Assembly (NCBI RefSeq): GCF_017744435.1
Contig: NZ_JAGIBG010000020.1
Span: 28,495 to 92,494 of the forward strand
Reading direction: 5' to 3'
DNA: 64,000 bases
From: Pseudomonas sp.
GTDB taxonomy: Bacteria; Pseudomonadota; Gammaproteobacteria; Pseudomonadales; Pseudomonadaceae
How positions within the stretch are numbered: position 1 is the stretch's first letter; each line of letters starts with the position of its first letter. The notes under the pieces were generated by a model. The model did not search any database. It had not been told where the DNA came from and saw only the letters and a program-made list of their open reading frames with translations. The position numbers were made by a program, and so were the translations under genes. Positions 29,932-40,049 of this stretch are shown here, piece by piece.

Positions 29932-30543
29932 ATGAGCGAATCCACCGAACGCGACGAACGCCACCTGGCGCGCATGCAGCGCAAGAAGGCGGTCATCGAC
30001 GAGCGCATTGCCAACTCCCCTAACGAATGCGGCCTGCTGCTGGTGCTCACCGGCAACGGCAAGGGCAAGAGCAGCTCGGCTTTCGGCATGCTTGCCCGCG
30101 CCTTGGGCCATGGCATGCAGTGCGGCGTGGTGCAGTTCATCAAGGGCCGCAACAGCACCGGCGAAGAGCTGTTCTTCCGCCGCTTCCCCGAGCAGGTGCG
30201 CTATCACGTGATGGGCGAGGGCTTCACCTGGGAGACCCAGGACCGCCAACGCGACATCGCCGCCGCTGAAGCCGCCTGGGCGGTCTCGCGCCAGCTGCTG
30301 CAAGACCCGAGCGTGCAGTTCGTGGTGCTCGATGAGCTGAACATCGCCCTCAAGCACGGCTACCTCGACCTCGACCAGGTGCTGAGTGACATCCAGGCAC
30401 GGCCGCCGATGCAGCACGTGATCGTCACCGGCCGCGCAGCCAAGCCGGAAATGATCGAGCTGGCCGACACCGTCACCGAGATGGGCATGCTCAAGCATGC
30501 GTTCCAGGCCGGTATCCGCGCGCAGAAGGGCGTCGAACTGTGA
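29932..30543 (+). CDS. cobO: Cob(I)yrinic acid a,c-diamide adenosyltransferase
   Basis: A 203-residue CobA/CobO-type enzyme that transfers the 5'-deoxyadenosyl group of ATP to reduced cobalt. The P-loop is GNGKGKSS (41-48), followed by RALGHGMQCGVVQFIKG, a FTWETQD active-site segment and VVLDELNIALKHGYLD (Walker B-like). It is the first gene of the operon and is preceded by the riboswitch. The cobB GTG start overlaps its stop (GTGA). Confidence 0.96.
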   Translation: MSESTERDERHLARMQRKKAVIDERIANSPNECGLLLVLTGNGKGKSSSAFGMLARALGHGMQCGVVQFIKGRNSTGEELFFRRFPEQVRYHVMGEGFTWETQDRQRDIAAAEAAWAVSRQLLQDPSVQFVVLDELNIALKHGYLDLDQVLSDIQARPPMQHVIVTGRAAKPEMIELADTVTEMGMLKHAFQAGIRAQKGVEL

Positions 30544-31835
30544 GTGAATCGCGCAGCTGCCCAGCGGTGCTGATCGCAGCACCTGCCTCCGGCCAGGGCA
30601 AGACCACCGTGACTGCGGCCCTGGCCCGCCTGCACCGCAACCTTGGGCGTAAAGTCCGGGTGTTCAAGTGCGGCCCTGATTTCCTCGACCCGATGATCCT
30701 GGAGCGGGCCAGTGGCGCGCCGGTGTACCAGCTCGATCTGTGGATGATCGGTGCCGAAGAAAGCCGTCGGCTGCTGTGGCAGGCCGCAGAAGAAGCCGAC
30801 CTGATTCTGATCGAAGGGGTGATGGGACTGTTCGACGGCACCCCGTCGAGCGCCGATCTGGCCCGCCATTTCGGTGTGCCGGTACTGGCGGTGATTGACG
30901 GCACGGCAATGGCCCAGACCTTCGGCGCCCTGGCCCTGGGCCTGGCGCGATATCAGGCCGACCTGCCGTTCGCTGGCGTGCTGGCCAACCGGGTCGGCAG
31001 TCTGCGCCACGCGCAACTGCTTGAAGGCAGCCTGACCGAAGGCCTGCGCTGGTATGGCGGCCTGTCGCGCGAGCGCGGCATCGAGCTGCCCAGCCGCCAC
31101 CTGGGGCTGGTCCAGGCCAGCGAACTGAACGACCTGGATGCCCGCCTGGATGCCGCTGCCGAAGCCCTCGGTGCCAGCTGCGACGCTGCCTTGCCGCCGC
31201 CAGTGGCGTTTGCCGCGCCTGAGCCGCAGCCGTGCGCTGCGTCGCTGAGCGGCGTGCGCATCGGTGTGGCGCGTGACGAAGCGTTCGCCTTCACCTACGG
31301 CGCGAACCTTGATTTATTGCGCGACCTGGGCGCGCAGCTGTCGTTTTTCTCCCCTCTGCACGATCATGAACTGCCGGCAGTGGACAGCCTTTATCTACCG
31401 GGTGGTTATCCGGAGCTGCATCATCACGCGCTGGCTGCCAATACACCGATGTGCGAGGCGATCCGTGCCCATCATGCCCAGGGCAAGCCGTTACTGGCCG
31501 AGTGCGGCGGTATGCTGTATCTGCTCGATGCACTGACCGATGTCGCTGGCGAGCGTGCCGAACTGCTCGGCCTGTTGCCCGGCGAGGCAACCATGCAGAA
31601 GCGCCTGGCGGCCCTGGCCCTGCAGGCCGTGGAACTGCCGGAAGGCACCCTGCGCGGGCACACCTACCACCACTCGCTGACGGCCACCGAACTGGAGCCG
31701 ATCGCCCGGGGCCTGAGCCCCAATGGCGGGCGCGGCAACGAAGCGGTGTATCGACTGAGCCGGCTGACCGCCTCCTATGTGCACTTCTACTTCCCGTCCA
31801 ACCCTGATGCGGCGGTGGCGCTGTTGCGGCCATGA
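30540..31835 (+). CDS. cobB: Cobyrinic/hydrogenobyrinic acid a,c-diamide synthase
   Basis: A 431-residue amidotransferase that amidates side chains a and c using glutamine and ATP. The N-terminal synthetase domain has APASGQGKTTVT, KCGPDFLDPM and EGVMGLFDG. The C-terminal class I glutaminase-like domain has LYLPGGYPELH and the nucleophile cysteine in LLAECGGMLYLL. Pseudomonads use the aerobic pathway, in which the substrate is hydrogenobyrinic acid. The GTG start overlaps cobO; the end overlaps bluB. Confidence 0.95.
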   Translation: MSESRSCPAVLIAAPASGQGKTTVTAALARLHRNLGRKVRVFKCGPDFLDPMILERASGAPVYQLDLWMIGAEESRRLLWQAAEEADLILIEGVMGLFDGTPSSADLARHFGVPVLAVIDGTAMAQTFGALALGLARYQADLPFAGVLANRVGSLRHAQLLEGSLTEGLRWYGGLSRERGIELPSRHLGLVQASELNDLDARLDAAAEALGASCDAALPPPVAFAAPEPQPCAASLSGVRIGVARDEAFAFTYGANLDLLRDLGAQLSFFSPLHDHELPAVDSLYLPGGYPELHHHALAANTPMCEAIRAHHAQGKPLLAECGGMLYLLDALTDVAGERAELLGLLPGEATMQKRLAALALQAVELPEGTLRGHTYHHSLTATELEPIARGLSPNGGRGNEAVYRLSRLTASYVHFYFPSNPDAAVALLRP

Positions 31836-32482
31836 GCGATCACGCCTACAGCGCTGCCGAGCGCGCCGCGATCTACCGAGCGATCGGTGAGCGCCGCGAC
31901 ATGCGCCACTTTGCCGGTGGTTCGGTGGCGCCCGAGCTGCTCGGGCGCCTGCTGGCTGCCGCGCACCAGGCGCCCAGTGTCGGCCTGATGCAGCCCTGGC
32001 GCTTTATCCGCATCACTCAACGCGAGCTGCGCGGGCGCATTCAGGGCCTGGTCGAAGAGGAACGGGTGCGTACCGCCGAAGCCCTGGGCGAGCGCTCTGA
32101 TGACTTCATGAAGCTCAAGGTCGAGGGCATCAGCGACTGTGCCGAAGTGCTGGTAGCGGCGTTGATGGACAACCGCGAGCCGCACATCTTCGGCCGCCGC
32201 ACCTTGCCGGAAATGGACCTGGCCTCCTTGGCCTGCGCCATCCAGAACCTGTGGCTGGCCGCCCGTGCCGAAGGCCTGGGGTTGGGCTGGGTCTCGCTGT
32301 TCGACCCGCAAGCCCTGGCCGCACTGCTGGGCATGCCCGCTGGCGCCAAGCCGGTGGCGGTGTTGTGCCTGGGGCCGGTCAGCGAGTTCTACGCTCAGCC
32401 GATGCTGGTGCAGGAAAACTGGGCGCAAGAACGCCCCTTGAGTGAAATGCTGTTCGAGAACCAATGGGGAGAACGCCCGTGA
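31832..32482 (+). CDS. bluB: 5,6-dimethylbenzimidazole synthase
   Basis: A 216-residue nitroreductase-fold enzyme that cannibalises FMNH2 with O2 to form the lower ligand DMB. It has [10 protein letters not shown] at the N-terminus, [19 protein letters not shown] for flavin binding, and [12 protein letters not shown] near the C-terminus. Its presence in the cob operon means the cell can make B12 with its own lower ligand under aerobic conditions. Its ATGA overlaps the cobB stop. Confidence 0.95.
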   Translation: MSDHAYSAAERAAIYRAIGERRDMRHFAGGSVAPELLGRLLAAAHQAPSVGLMQPWRFIRITQRELRGRIQGLVEEERVRTAEALGERSDDFMKLKVEGISDCAEVLVAALMDNREPHIFGRRTLPEMDLASLACAIQNLWLAARAEGLGLGWVSLFDPQALAALLGMPAGAKPVAVLCLGPVSEFYAQPMLVQENWAQERPLSEMLFENQWGERP

Positions 32483-33387
32483 GCGTGGCCTTGCTGACTG
32501 TGGCCGGAGTGGCCCTCGATGCGCTGCTGGGCGAGCCGCAGCGCCGACACCCGCTGGTGGGCTTCGGCAACCTGGCGTCGAGCCTGGAGCGCCGCCTGAA
32601 TGCCGGTGGGCGCGGCTGGCGCAGCCATGGCGTAAGTGCCTGGTTCCTGGCCGTGGTACCGCTGACCCTGGTGGCGCTGATCCTGTCCTGGCTGCCCTAT
32701 GTCGGCTGGCTGGTGGACGTGCTGGCGCTGTATTGCGCCCTCGGCTTGCGCAGCCTCGGCGAGCATGTGCTGCCGGTGGCCAGCGCCTTGCGCCAAGGTG
32801 ATCTGGAAGAGGCGCGGCGCCGTGTCGGTTATCTGGTCAGCCGGGAAACCCGCGAACTGGACGAGCCTGCCGTAGCGCGCGCAGCCACCGAATCGGTGCT
32901 GGAAAACGGCAGCGATGCGGTGTTCGCCGCGCTGTTCTGGTTCGCCGTGGCCGGTGCGCCGGGGGTGGTGCTGTACCGCCTGAGCAATACCCTGGATGCG
33001 ATGTGGGGTTACCGCAACGCACGCTTCGAGCGCTTCGGCTGGTGTGCCGCACGCATCGACGATGGGCTGAACTATATTCCCGCCAGGCTCGTGGCGCTGA
33101 CCTACGCGCTGCTGGGCAAGACGCGCCTGGCCCTGGCCTGCTGGCGCAAGCAGGCGCCGCTGTGGGACAGCCCCAACGCCGGGCCGGTAATGGCCTCGGG
33201 TGCCGGTGCGCTGGGTGTCGAACTGGGCGGCCCAGCGGTGTACCACGGCGAACTGCACGAGCGCCCGCGCCTGGGTGAAGGGCCGATGGCCGATGCCGAT
33301 GCCATCGAGCGTGGCTGGAGCCTGGTGCAGCGAGGCGTCTGGTTGTGGGTACTGCTGATCTGCGTGGGAGCCTATCTGAATGCTTGA
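32479..33387 (+). CDS. cobD: Adenosylcobinamide-phosphate synthase CobD (CbiB)
   Basis: A 302-residue membrane protein that attaches the (R)-1-amino-2-propanol phosphate arm to adenosylcobyric acid. Signatures are [20 protein letters not shown] at the N-terminus, REDLVRLVSRxT-like [72 protein letters not shown], and [20 protein letters not shown]. The GTG at 32479 has GGGAGA upstream and overlaps the bluB stop. The last 8 bp overlap cobC, the next gene. Confidence 0.95.
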   Translation: MSVALLTVAGVALDALLGEPQRRHPLVGFGNLASSLERRLNAGGRGWRSHGVSAWFLAVVPLTLVALILSWLPYVGWLVDVLALYCALGLRSLGEHVLPVASALRQGDLEEARRRVGYLVSRETRELDEPAVARAATESVLENGSDAVFAALFWFAVAGAPGVVLYRLSNTLDAMWGYRNARFERFGWCAARIDDGLNYIPARLVALTYALLGKTRLALACWRKQAPLWDSPNAGPVMASGAGALGVELGGPAVYHGELHERPRLGEGPMADADAIERGWSLVQRGVWLWVLLICVGAYLNA

Positions 33388-34372
33388 GCACGGTGGCCGC
33401 CTGCTGCGGGCAGTGCGGCAATACGCAATCGCCCGCGAAGACTGGCTGGACCTGTCCAGCGGCATTGCCCCCTGGCCTTACCCGATTCCCCCGATACCGC
33501 TGGACGCCTGGGCCCGCTTGCCGGAAGCCGACGACGGTCTGGAAGACGCTGCGCGACACTATTACGGCGTGCGGCAACTGTTGCCAGTGGCAGGCTCCCA
33601 GGCTGCCATCCAGGCTTTGCCCTTGTTGCGCCCGCTGGGGCGCGTGGGTGTGCTGACGCCTTGCTACGCCGAGCACCCGCATGCCTGGCAGCGGGCGGGG
33701 CATCAGCTGATCGAACTGGATGAAAGCCAGGTCGAGGCGCAACTCGATCAGCTCGACGTGCTGGTGTTGGTCAATCCGAACAACCCGACCGGGCGGCTGG
33801 TATCCCGTGAGCAGTTGCTGGCCTGGCATGCGCAGCTTGCGAAGCGCGGCGGCTGGCTGCTGGTGGACGAAGCGTTCATGGACAACTCTCCCGAACACAG
33901 CGTGGCTGACTGCGCCGAGCGCCCAGGCCTGATCGTGCTGCGTTCGTTTGGCAAGTTCTTTGGTCTGGCCGGTGTGCGCCTGGGCTGCGTAGTGGCCGAG
34001 CTGCCGCTGTTGCAGCGGCTTGCAGAGCTGCTCGGGCCTTGGACCGTCAGTGGCCCGACCCGGGTGCTGGCGCAAGCCTGCTTCGCCGACTACATGGCGC
34101 ATAAGTCCCAGATCGAACGCTGCGCCCTGGCCAGCCAACGCCTGGCTACGCTGCTGCAAAGCTGCGGCCTGGCGCCCAGCGGCGGCTGCGACCTGTTCCA
34201 GTATGTGCGCAGCGAGCGTGCAGCCCACTTGCATGACTTTCTCGCCCGCCGTGGCATCCTCGTGCGCCTGTTCGAGCAGCCGGCCGCCGTGCGCCTTGGC
34301 CTGCCGGCAACTGCCGCAGACGAGCAGCGCCTGGCCCAGGCCTTGGCCGATTATCAGAAGGAAACGGCATGA
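33380..34372 (+). CDS. cobC: Threonine-phosphate decarboxylase CobC (PLP enzyme)
   Basis: A 330-residue aminotransferase-fold enzyme that decarboxylates L-threonine phosphate to aminopropanol phosphate, the substrate of CobD. Visible are [11 protein letters not shown] (133-140 region), the aspartate in [10 protein letters not shown], and the PLP lysine K192 in [15 protein letters not shown]. It overlaps cobD by 8 bp and its stop overlaps the cobQ start. The coupling of cobD and cobC fits their consecutive use. Confidence 0.93.
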   Translation: MLEHGGRLLRAVRQYAIAREDWLDLSSGIAPWPYPIPPIPLDAWARLPEADDGLEDAARHYYGVRQLLPVAGSQAAIQALPLLRPLGRVGVLTPCYAEHPHAWQRAGHQLIELDESQVEAQLDQLDVLVLVNPNNPTGRLVSREQLLAWHAQLAKRGGWLLVDEAFMDNSPEHSVADCAERPGLIVLRSFGKFFGLAGVRLGCVVAELPLLQRLAELLGPWTVSGPTRVLAQACFADYMAHKSQIERCALASQRLATLLQSCGLAPSGGCDLFQYVRSERAAHLHDFLARRGILVRLFEQPAAVRLGLPATAADEQRLAQALADYQKETA

Positions 34373-35823
34373 CCACTCTCATGGTGCAAGGCACCACCTC
34401 CGATGCCGGCAAGAGTACGCTGGTTACCGCCCTGTGCCGCTGGCTGTTGCGCCAGGGCGTCAGCGTGGTGCCGTTCAAGCCGCAGAACATGGCGCTCAAC
34501 AGCGCAGTGACCGCTGACGGTGGCGAAATCGGCCGTGCCCAGGCAGTGCAGGCCCAGGCCTGCCGGCTGGCGCCGCACACCGACATGAACCCGGTGCTGC
34601 TCAAGCCCAACAGCGACACGGGGGCCCAGGTGATCATCCACGGTCGTGCGGTCACCAGCATGAACGCGGTGGCCTATCACGACTACAAGGCCATCGCCAT
34701 GCAGGCGGTGCTGGCCTCGCACCAGCGCCTCAATGCGGCCTACCCGGTGGTGATGGTCGAAGGTGCGGGGTCGCCGGCCGAGATCAACCTGCGCGCCGGT
34801 GACATCGCCAACATGGGCTTTGCCGAGGCAGTCGATTGCCCGGTGATCCTGGTGGCCGACATCAACCGTGGCGGGGTGTTCGCCCACCTGGTCGGCACCC
34901 TCGAACTGCTGTCGCCGAGCGAGCAGGCGCGGGTCAAGGGCTTCGTCATCAACCGCTTCCGCGGCGACATCGCGCTGCTGCAGCCGGGCCTGGACTGGCT
35001 GGAGCAACGTACCGGCAAACCGGTGCTGGGCGTGCTTCCCTATGTCACCGACCTGCACCTGGAAGCCGAGGATGGCATCGACATCCGCCAGGGCGCCAAG
35101 CAGGATCGTGTGCTCAAGGTGATCGTCCCGGTGTTGCCGCGCATCAGCAACCACACCGATTTTGACCCGCTGCGCCTGCACCCGCAGGTCGACCTGCAGT
35201 TCATCGGCCCGGGCCAGCCGATTCCGGCCGCCGACCTGATCATCCTGCCCGGCTCGAAGAGCGTGCGTGGCGACCTGGCGCAACTGCGCGAGCGAGGTTG
35301 GGACAAGGCCATCGAGCGGCACCTGCGCTATGGCGGCAAGCTGATCGGGATCTGTGGCGGCCTGCAGATGCTTGGCCGCGAAGTCCACGACCCGCTTGGC
35401 CTCGAGGGTGCTGCGGGCTCCAGTCCCGGGCTTGGCCTGTTCGATTACGAGACGGTGCTCGAAGCCGACAAGCAGCTGCGCAACGTTGCCGGGACCCTGA
35501 ACCTGGAAGCCGCACCCGTCGCCGGTTATGAGATTCATGCCGGTGTCACCGCAGGGCCTGCCTTGGAGCAGCCCGCCGTGCAGCTCGCCGATGGCCGTCG
35601 TGACGGCGCGGTCAGTGCCGATGGCCAGATCCTCGCCACCTACCTGCATGGCCTGTTCGAGGGCAGCCAGTCGTGTGCCGCGCTCCTGCGCTGGGCGGGG
35701 CTGGAGGATGTGCAGACCATCGATTACGAGGCCCTGCGCGAGCGTGACATCGAGCGCCTGGCCGATCTGGTGGAAAAGCACCTGGATACTGCGCACCTGC
35801 GCACGCTGTGTGGAGTCGCCTGA
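34369..35823 (+). CDS. cobQ: Cobyric acid synthase
   Basis: A 484-residue glutamine- and ATP-dependent enzyme that amidates side chains b, d, e and g. N-terminal synthetase domain: [36 protein letters not shown] and [19 protein letters not shown]-terminal glutaminase-like domain: [12 protein letters not shown], the nucleophile cysteine in [12 protein letters not shown], and the late histidine in TYLHGLFE. Its ATGA overlaps the cobC stop. Length is normal for the family. Confidence 0.96.
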   Translation: MTTLMVQGTTSDAGKSTLVTALCRWLLRQGVSVVPFKPQNMALNSAVTADGGEIGRAQAVQAQACRLAPHTDMNPVLLKPNSDTGAQVIIHGRAVTSMNAVAYHDYKAIAMQAVLASHQRLNAAYPVVMVEGAGSPAEINLRAGDIANMGFAEAVDCPVILVADINRGGVFAHLVGTLELLSPSEQARVKGFVINRFRGDIALLQPGLDWLEQRTGKPVLGVLPYVTDLHLEAEDGIDIRQGAKQDRVLKVIVPVLPRISNHTDFDPLRLHPQVDLQFIGPGQPIPAADLIILPGSKSVRGDLAQLRERGWDKAIERHLRYGGKLIGICGGLQMLGREVHDPLGLEGAAGSSPGLGLFDYETVLEADKQLRNVAGTLNLEAAPVAGYEIHAGVTAGPALEQPAVQLADGRRDGAVSADGQILATYLHGLFEGSQSCAALLRWAGLEDVQTIDYEALRERDIERLADLVEKHLDTAHLRTLCGVA

Positions 35824-35824
35824 C

Positions 35825-36346
35825 ATGCGCAACCTGATCCTCGGCGGTGCCCGCTCGGGCAAAAGCCGCCTGGCCGAGCAACTGGCCAGCGACAGCGGCC
35901 TGCCAGTCACCTACATCGCCACCAGTGAGCCACTCGATGGCGAAATGAACGAGCGCGTGCGCGTGCACCGCCAGCGTCGGCCTGAACACTGGGGGCTGAT
36001 CGAAGAGCCCTTGGCCTTGGCCGCCGTGCTGCGTGCACAAGCCGCCGAAGGCCGTTGCCTGCTGGTGGACTGCCTGACCTTGTGGCTGACCAACCTGCTG
36101 ATGCTCGAAGACCCGCAGCGGCTGGCCGCAGAGCGCGATGCGCTGCTCGACTGCCTGGAGCACCTGCCTGGCACCCTCATTCTGGTCAGCAACGAAACCG
36201 GCCTGGGCGTGGTGCCCATGGGCGAGCTGACCCGCCGTTATGTCGACCTGGCCGGCTGGCTGCACCAGGCCGTTGCCGAACGCTGCCAGCGCGTGGTGCT
36301 GACCGTGGCTGGCCTACCTCTCATGCTCAAAGGACCCGCTCTATGA
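35825..36346 (+). CDS. cobP: Adenosylcobinamide kinase / GTP guanylyltransferase CobP (CobU)
   Basis: A 173-residue bifunctional enzyme that phosphorylates adenosylcobinamide and activates it with GTP. The P-loop GGARSGKS is at residues 7-14, the guanylylated histidine region is [13 protein letters not shown] (43-55), and [12 protein letters not shown] and [10 protein letters not shown] close the nucleotide site. It starts 1 bp after the cobQ stop and its end overlaps cobT (ATGA). Confidence 0.95.
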   Translation: MRNLILGGARSGKSRLAEQLASDSGLPVTYIATSEPLDGEMNERVRVHRQRRPEHWGLIEEPLALAAVLRAQAAEGRCLLVDCLTLWLTNLLMLEDPQRLAAERDALLDCLEHLPGTLILVSNETGLGVVPMGELTRRYVDLAGWLHQAVAERCQRVVLTVAGLPLMLKGPAL

Positions 36347-37398
36347 ACCAAGCCTGGTGGCGTGATGCCTGCCAACCCCTCGACAACGCCGCCATGGACC
36401 AGGCCCGCGCCCGTCAGCAGCAGCTGACCAAACCTGCCGGCTCGCTCGGCCAGCTGGAAGGCCTGGCCGTGCAACTGGCTGGCCTGCAAGGCTGCGAGCG
36501 GCCAACCCTGGATCAGGTCGCCATCACCATTTTTGCGGGCGACCACGGCGTGGTCGAAGAGGGCATTTCGGCCTACCCGCAGGCGGTCACCGGGCAGATG
36601 TTGCGCAACTTCGTCGGCGGTGGCGCGGCGATCAGCGTGCTGGCGCGCCAGCTGCAGGCCAGTCTTGAAGTGGTCGACCTCGGCACCATCGACCCTGAGC
36701 TGGAACTGCCGGGGGTGCTGCACCTGCGCCTCGGCGCTGGTACCGCCAACTTCGCCCGCCAGCCGGCCATGACCGATGCCCAGCTGCAGGCTGCCTTGCA
36801 GGCGGGTCGTGACAGCGCCCTGCGTGCAGCAGCCAATGGCGCGCAGCTGTTCATCGGTGGCGAGATGGGCATCGGCAACACCTCTGCTGCCGCCGCCCTG
36901 GCCAGCACCTTGCTGGCTTGCCCGGCGCGTGAGTTGAGCGGGCCGGGTACTGGCCTGGACAGCGCCGGTGTTCGTCACAAGGCCGAAGTGATCGAGCGCG
37001 CCCTGGTGCTGCACGGCCTGCGCGCCGACCAGCCGCTGCAGGCGCTGGCCTGTGTCGGCGGCTTCGAGATCGCTGCGCTGACGGGGGCCTACCTGGCCTG
37101 TGCCCAGCAAGGCATTGCCGTGTTGGTGGATGGCTTCATCTGCAGCGTCGCGGCATTGCTGGCGGTGCGCCTCAATCCGCAGAGCCGTGACTGGCTGCTG
37201 TTCGCTCATCAGGGCGCCGAGCCTGGGCACAAGACCCTGCTTGCGGCGCTGGAAGCCCAGCCATTGCTGGCGTTGGGCCTGCGTCTGGGCGAGGGCAGTG
37301 GTGCCGCCCTGGCGGTGCCGCTGATGCGTCTGGCCTGCGCCCTGCACGGGCAGATGGCGACCTTCGCCGAAGCGGCGGTGGCGGACCGCCCGGCATGA
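36343..37398 (+). CDS. cobT: Nicotinate-nucleotide:DMB phosphoribosyltransferase
   Basis: A 351-residue enzyme that makes alpha-ribazole phosphate from nicotinate mononucleotide and DMB. Signatures: [20 protein letters not shown] at the N-terminus, [49 protein letters not shown] and the catalytic glutamate in [14 protein letters not shown] near the C-terminus. With bluB upstream, the operon makes and activates its own lower ligand. The start overlaps cobP and the end overlaps the phosphatase gene. Confidence 0.96.
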   Translation: MNQAWWRDACQPLDNAAMDQARARQQQLTKPAGSLGQLEGLAVQLAGLQGCERPTLDQVAITIFAGDHGVVEEGISAYPQAVTGQMLRNFVGGGAAISVLARQLQASLEVVDLGTIDPELELPGVLHLRLGAGTANFARQPAMTDAQLQAALQAGRDSALRAAANGAQLFIGGEMGIGNTSAAAALASTLLACPARELSGPGTGLDSAGVRHKAEVIERALVLHGLRADQPLQALACVGGFEIAALTGAYLACAQQGIAVLVDGFICSVAALLAVRLNPQSRDWLLFAHQGAEPGHKTLLAALEAQPLLALGLRLGEGSGAALAVPLMRLACALHGQMATFAEAAVADRPA

Positions 37399-37952
37399 TC
37401 CTCGACCTGCTGCGCCACGGTGAAACGGAGCAGGGTGGTGGCCTGCGCGGCAGCCTGGACGATGCCTTGACCGACAAGGGCTGGGGCCAGATGCGTGCAG
37501 CGCTGGCAGGTGCAGGCCCCTGGGATGTACTGGTCAGTTCGCCGTTGCAGCGCTGTGCGCGTTTTGCCGAGCAACTGGGCATGCCGGTTCAGCTCGAAGC
37601 CGACCTGCAAGAACTGCATTTCGGTGAGTGGGAAGGGCACAGTGCCTTGCAGATCATGCAAACGCAGGCTGACGAGCTTGGGCGCTTCTGGGCCGATCCA
37701 TACAGCTACACGCCGCCTGCCGGGGAGCCTGTCGCTGCCTTTGCCGAGCGTGTGCTCTGTGCCGTCGGGCGCCTGCGCCAGCAGCATGCCGGCAAGCGCG
37801 TGCTGCTGGTCACCCATGGCGGCGTCATGCGCCTGCTGCTGGCGCGCGCCCGTGGGCTGCCCAAAGAGCAGTTGCTGCAGGTCGAGGTCAGCCATGGCGC
37901 CCTGATGCGCCTGGCGGTGGATGAAGATGGCGCGATGCTCGAGGTGCTTTGA
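37395..37952 (+). CDS. Alpha-ribazole phosphatase-like histidine phosphatase
   Basis: A 185-residue phosphoglycerate-mutase-like phosphatase. The catalytic RHGE is [11 protein letters not shown] (His8), with a second arginine in [14 protein letters not shown], the acid glutamate region ELHFGEWEG and the second histidine in [14 protein letters not shown]. In enterobacteria the protein at this step (also called CobC) removes the phosphate from alpha-ribazole phosphate or cobalamin phosphate. I leave the symbol blank because cobC is already used here for the PLP enzyme. The ATGA start overlaps cobT. Confidence 0.88.
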   Translation: MILDLLRHGETEQGGGLRGSLDDALTDKGWGQMRAALAGAGPWDVLVSSPLQRCARFAEQLGMPVQLEADLQELHFGEWEGHSALQIMQTQADELGRFWADPYSYTPPAGEPVAAFAERVLCAVGRLRQQHAGKRVLLVTHGGVMRLLLARARGLPKEQLLQVEVSHGALMRLAVDEDGAMLEVL

Positions 37953-37953
37953 C

Positions 37954-38682
37954 ATGCTGCCGTTCTGGATTGCCCTGCAGTTTCTCAGCAGCTTGCCAGT
38001 GCGTTTGCCGGGGATGCCCGAGCCACGTGAAATGGGCCGGTCGTTGTTGTGCTACCCGCTGGTAGGGTTGCTGTTCGGCCTGTTGCTGTGGCTGGCCAGC
38101 CACCTGCTGCAAGGTGTTGCGGCGCCGTTGCACGCGGCCCTGCTGCTGGCGCTGTGGGTGTTGCTCAGTGGCGCGTTGCACCTGGATGGTCTTGCCGACA
38201 GTGCCGATGCCTGGCTGGGTGGCTTCGGCGACCGTGAACGCACGCTGGAGATCATGAAAGATCCGCGTAGCGGGCCGATAGCCGTGGTCACCCTGGTATT
38301 GGTACTGCTGCTGAAATTCTGTGCCCTGTGGGTGCTGGTGGAGCAGGGCGCGGGCATGGCCTTGCTGCTGGCGCCAGTGGTAGGGCGGGCGGCGATGCTC
38401 GGGTTGTTTCTCGGCACGCCTTACGTGCGTCGCGGGGGGCTAGGGCAGGCGCTGGCCGAGCACTTGCCGCGGCGTACGGCCGTGTGGGTTCTGCTGGCCA
38501 GCCTGCTGATGTGTTTGCTGGTAGATGGCACGCGCGCGATCTTGCCGATGCTGGCGGCGATCGCTGTGTTCATCGGGCTGCGCCGGTTGATGTGCAAGCG
38601 TCTGGGTGGGACCACGGGGGATACCGCAGGCGCCATGCTGGAGATTCTTGAACTGACTGTGCTGTTGGGCTTGGCGATTTAG
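37954..38682 (+). CDS. cobS: Adenosylcobinamide-GDP ribazoletransferase (cobalamin synthase)
   Basis: A 242-residue integral membrane enzyme that joins adenosylcobinamide-GDP and alpha-ribazole to finish the cobalamin molecule. Family hallmarks are the N-terminal ALQFLSSLPVRLP, the acidic active-site loop LHLDGLADSADAWLGG, ERTLEIMKDPRSGPIAVVTL, and the late KRLGGTTGDTAGAMLEILELTVLL. Several hydrophobic helices span the rest. It is the last gene of the operon, starting 1 bp after the phosphatase stop. No clear terminator hairpin follows. Confidence 0.95.
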   Translation: MLPFWIALQFLSSLPVRLPGMPEPREMGRSLLCYPLVGLLFGLLLWLASHLLQGVAAPLHAALLLALWVLLSGALHLDGLADSADAWLGGFGDRERTLEIMKDPRSGPIAVVTLVLVLLLKFCALWVLVEQGAGMALLLAPVVGRAAMLGLFLGTPYVRRGGLGQALAEHLPRRTAVWVLLASLLMCLLVDGTRAILPMLAAIAVFIGLRRLMCKRLGGTTGDTAGAMLEILELTVLLGLAI

Positions 38683-38828
38683 GAACAGTCCTACAGTATT
38701 TGGCGAAAATCCTTTCGGGTAAAACTGGCTGCAGAATTGCAGAAAAATGCTGAAAAAATTCAAGAAATGACGCCTTTTCTGCAGTTATCTATGCTCGCGG
38801 TTTCTCTTGCTCCGCGAAGGCATGGACA

Positions 38829-40007
38829 ATGCGACGACTCCTGCTGGCCTTGTTGTTGGTCACCGTCAGTGGCTCCGTTACTGCAGCCGACCTGATCGAC
38901 TTCTGGAACACCCCGCGCCACGGCGGCAACAGTTTTAATCGCTTGCCGCCGGACCAACCCTACTTCGATGCATTGAGTGCTTATGGCGCGAGCTGGGTAC
39001 GGCTGTCCTACGACAAGTGGAAACCGGCGCAGCGTGATTTCCTGTTGGGCGATGCGGACCGGTATGAGCAGTTGCCTGCCGCCGATCTCAAACAATTGCG
39101 CGATACGCTGGATCGCGCGCACAGGGCAGGGCTCAAGGTGGTCATTGCGCCGCTATCGCTACCCGGTATGCGTTGGTCGCAAAACAACCAAGGGCAGTTC
39201 GATGACCGTCTTTGGCAAGACACCGGTTACGCACGGCAAGCAGCCAGCTTCTGGCGCGATCTGGCCCGGGAGCTGAAAGATCATCCTGCCATCGCCGCCT
39301 ACAACCTGGTCAACGAACCTGCCCCCGAGAAACATGGCGGCCTGGCCGAACATGCTTCGGCTGAACACATGCAGCAATGGTACGCACTGGAGCGGGGTGG
39401 GGCGCGTGACTTGCCAGCGCTGTACGCGCAATTGATCGCGGCAATACGCGAAGTGGATGCCAAGACCCCGATCATGGTCGACGCGGGCTGGTTCGCCAGC
39501 GCCGACGCCTTCGGATACTGGCAAGCGCCCTTGCAGGATGATCGAGTGCTCTACAGCGTGCACATGTATGAACCTTATGCGGCCACCAGTGCGCCGAATC
39601 TGACGCTCCAAGATCCCATCGATTACCCTGGCCCGGCTTCGTTCGGTGGTGAAATTCAGCAATGGGATGCCAAACGGGTTCGTCAGTATCTGAGCCTGCC
39701 ATTGGCCTGGATGGAGCGCATGAAGCTGCCGTCTTCCCGGCTGGTCGTGGGGGAGTTCGGATGCATGCGCCGACTGCCCGGTTGCAGCGAATACCTGGAG
39801 GACGTCCTCTCGGTCACGGACCGGCATCGGTTGCACTGGGCGTTCTACAGCTTCCGTGAAGACAACTGGGATGGCATGGACTACGAACTGGGATCGGCCA
39901 AGGTGCCTTGGCGATATTGGCAAGCGATAGAGCAAGGGGCTCCAGACCCGTTGGTACGCAAGGCTACGGCGGAGTTCGAGGCCATTCGGCGGCGTCTGGC
40001 AGACTGA
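38829..40007 (+). CDS. Exported GH5-family glycosidase
   Basis: A 392-residue protein with a signal peptide (LLLALLLVTVSGSVTAAD). The mature part is a (beta/alpha)8 glycoside hydrolase of family 5. The acid/base glutamate is E163 in NLVNEPAPE and the nucleophile E309 in LVVGEFGC; HMYEPY (245-250) supplies the conserved active-site histidine and tyrosine. It most resembles cellulase/endoglucanase GH5 enzymes, but the substrate is unknown and no carbohydrate module or other sugar gene is nearby. It is probably periplasmic. The 146-bp gap after cobS suggests its own transcript. Confidence 0.82.
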   Translation: MRRLLLALLLVTVSGSVTAADLIDFWNTPRHGGNSFNRLPPDQPYFDALSAYGASWVRLSYDKWKPAQRDFLLGDADRYEQLPAADLKQLRDTLDRAHRAGLKVVIAPLSLPGMRWSQNNQGQFDDRLWQDTGYARQAASFWRDLARELKDHPAIAAYNLVNEPAPEKHGGLAEHASAEHMQQWYALERGGARDLPALYAQLIAAIREVDAKTPIMVDAGWFASADAFGYWQAPLQDDRVLYSVHMYEPYAATSAPNLTLQDPIDYPGPASFGGEIQQWDAKRVRQYLSLPLAWMERMKLPSSRLVVGEFGCMRRLPGCSEYLEDVLSVTDRHRLHWAFYSFREDNWDGMDYELGSAKVPWRYWQAIEQGAPDPLVRKATAEFEAIRRRLAD

Positions 40008-40029
40008 AACTTCTTGCAACAGCCTGGGT

Positions 40030-40047
40030 GCGGGTATATACACGTAT
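40030..40047. promoter_or_regulatory. Candidate MarR operator 1
   Basis: GCGGGTATATACACGTAT, three bases before the MarR start codon. It agrees at 16 of 18 positions with the site at 40471-40488 before the exporter gene. Position and repetition suggest autorepression. Confidence 0.65.
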
Positions 40048-40049
40048 CC

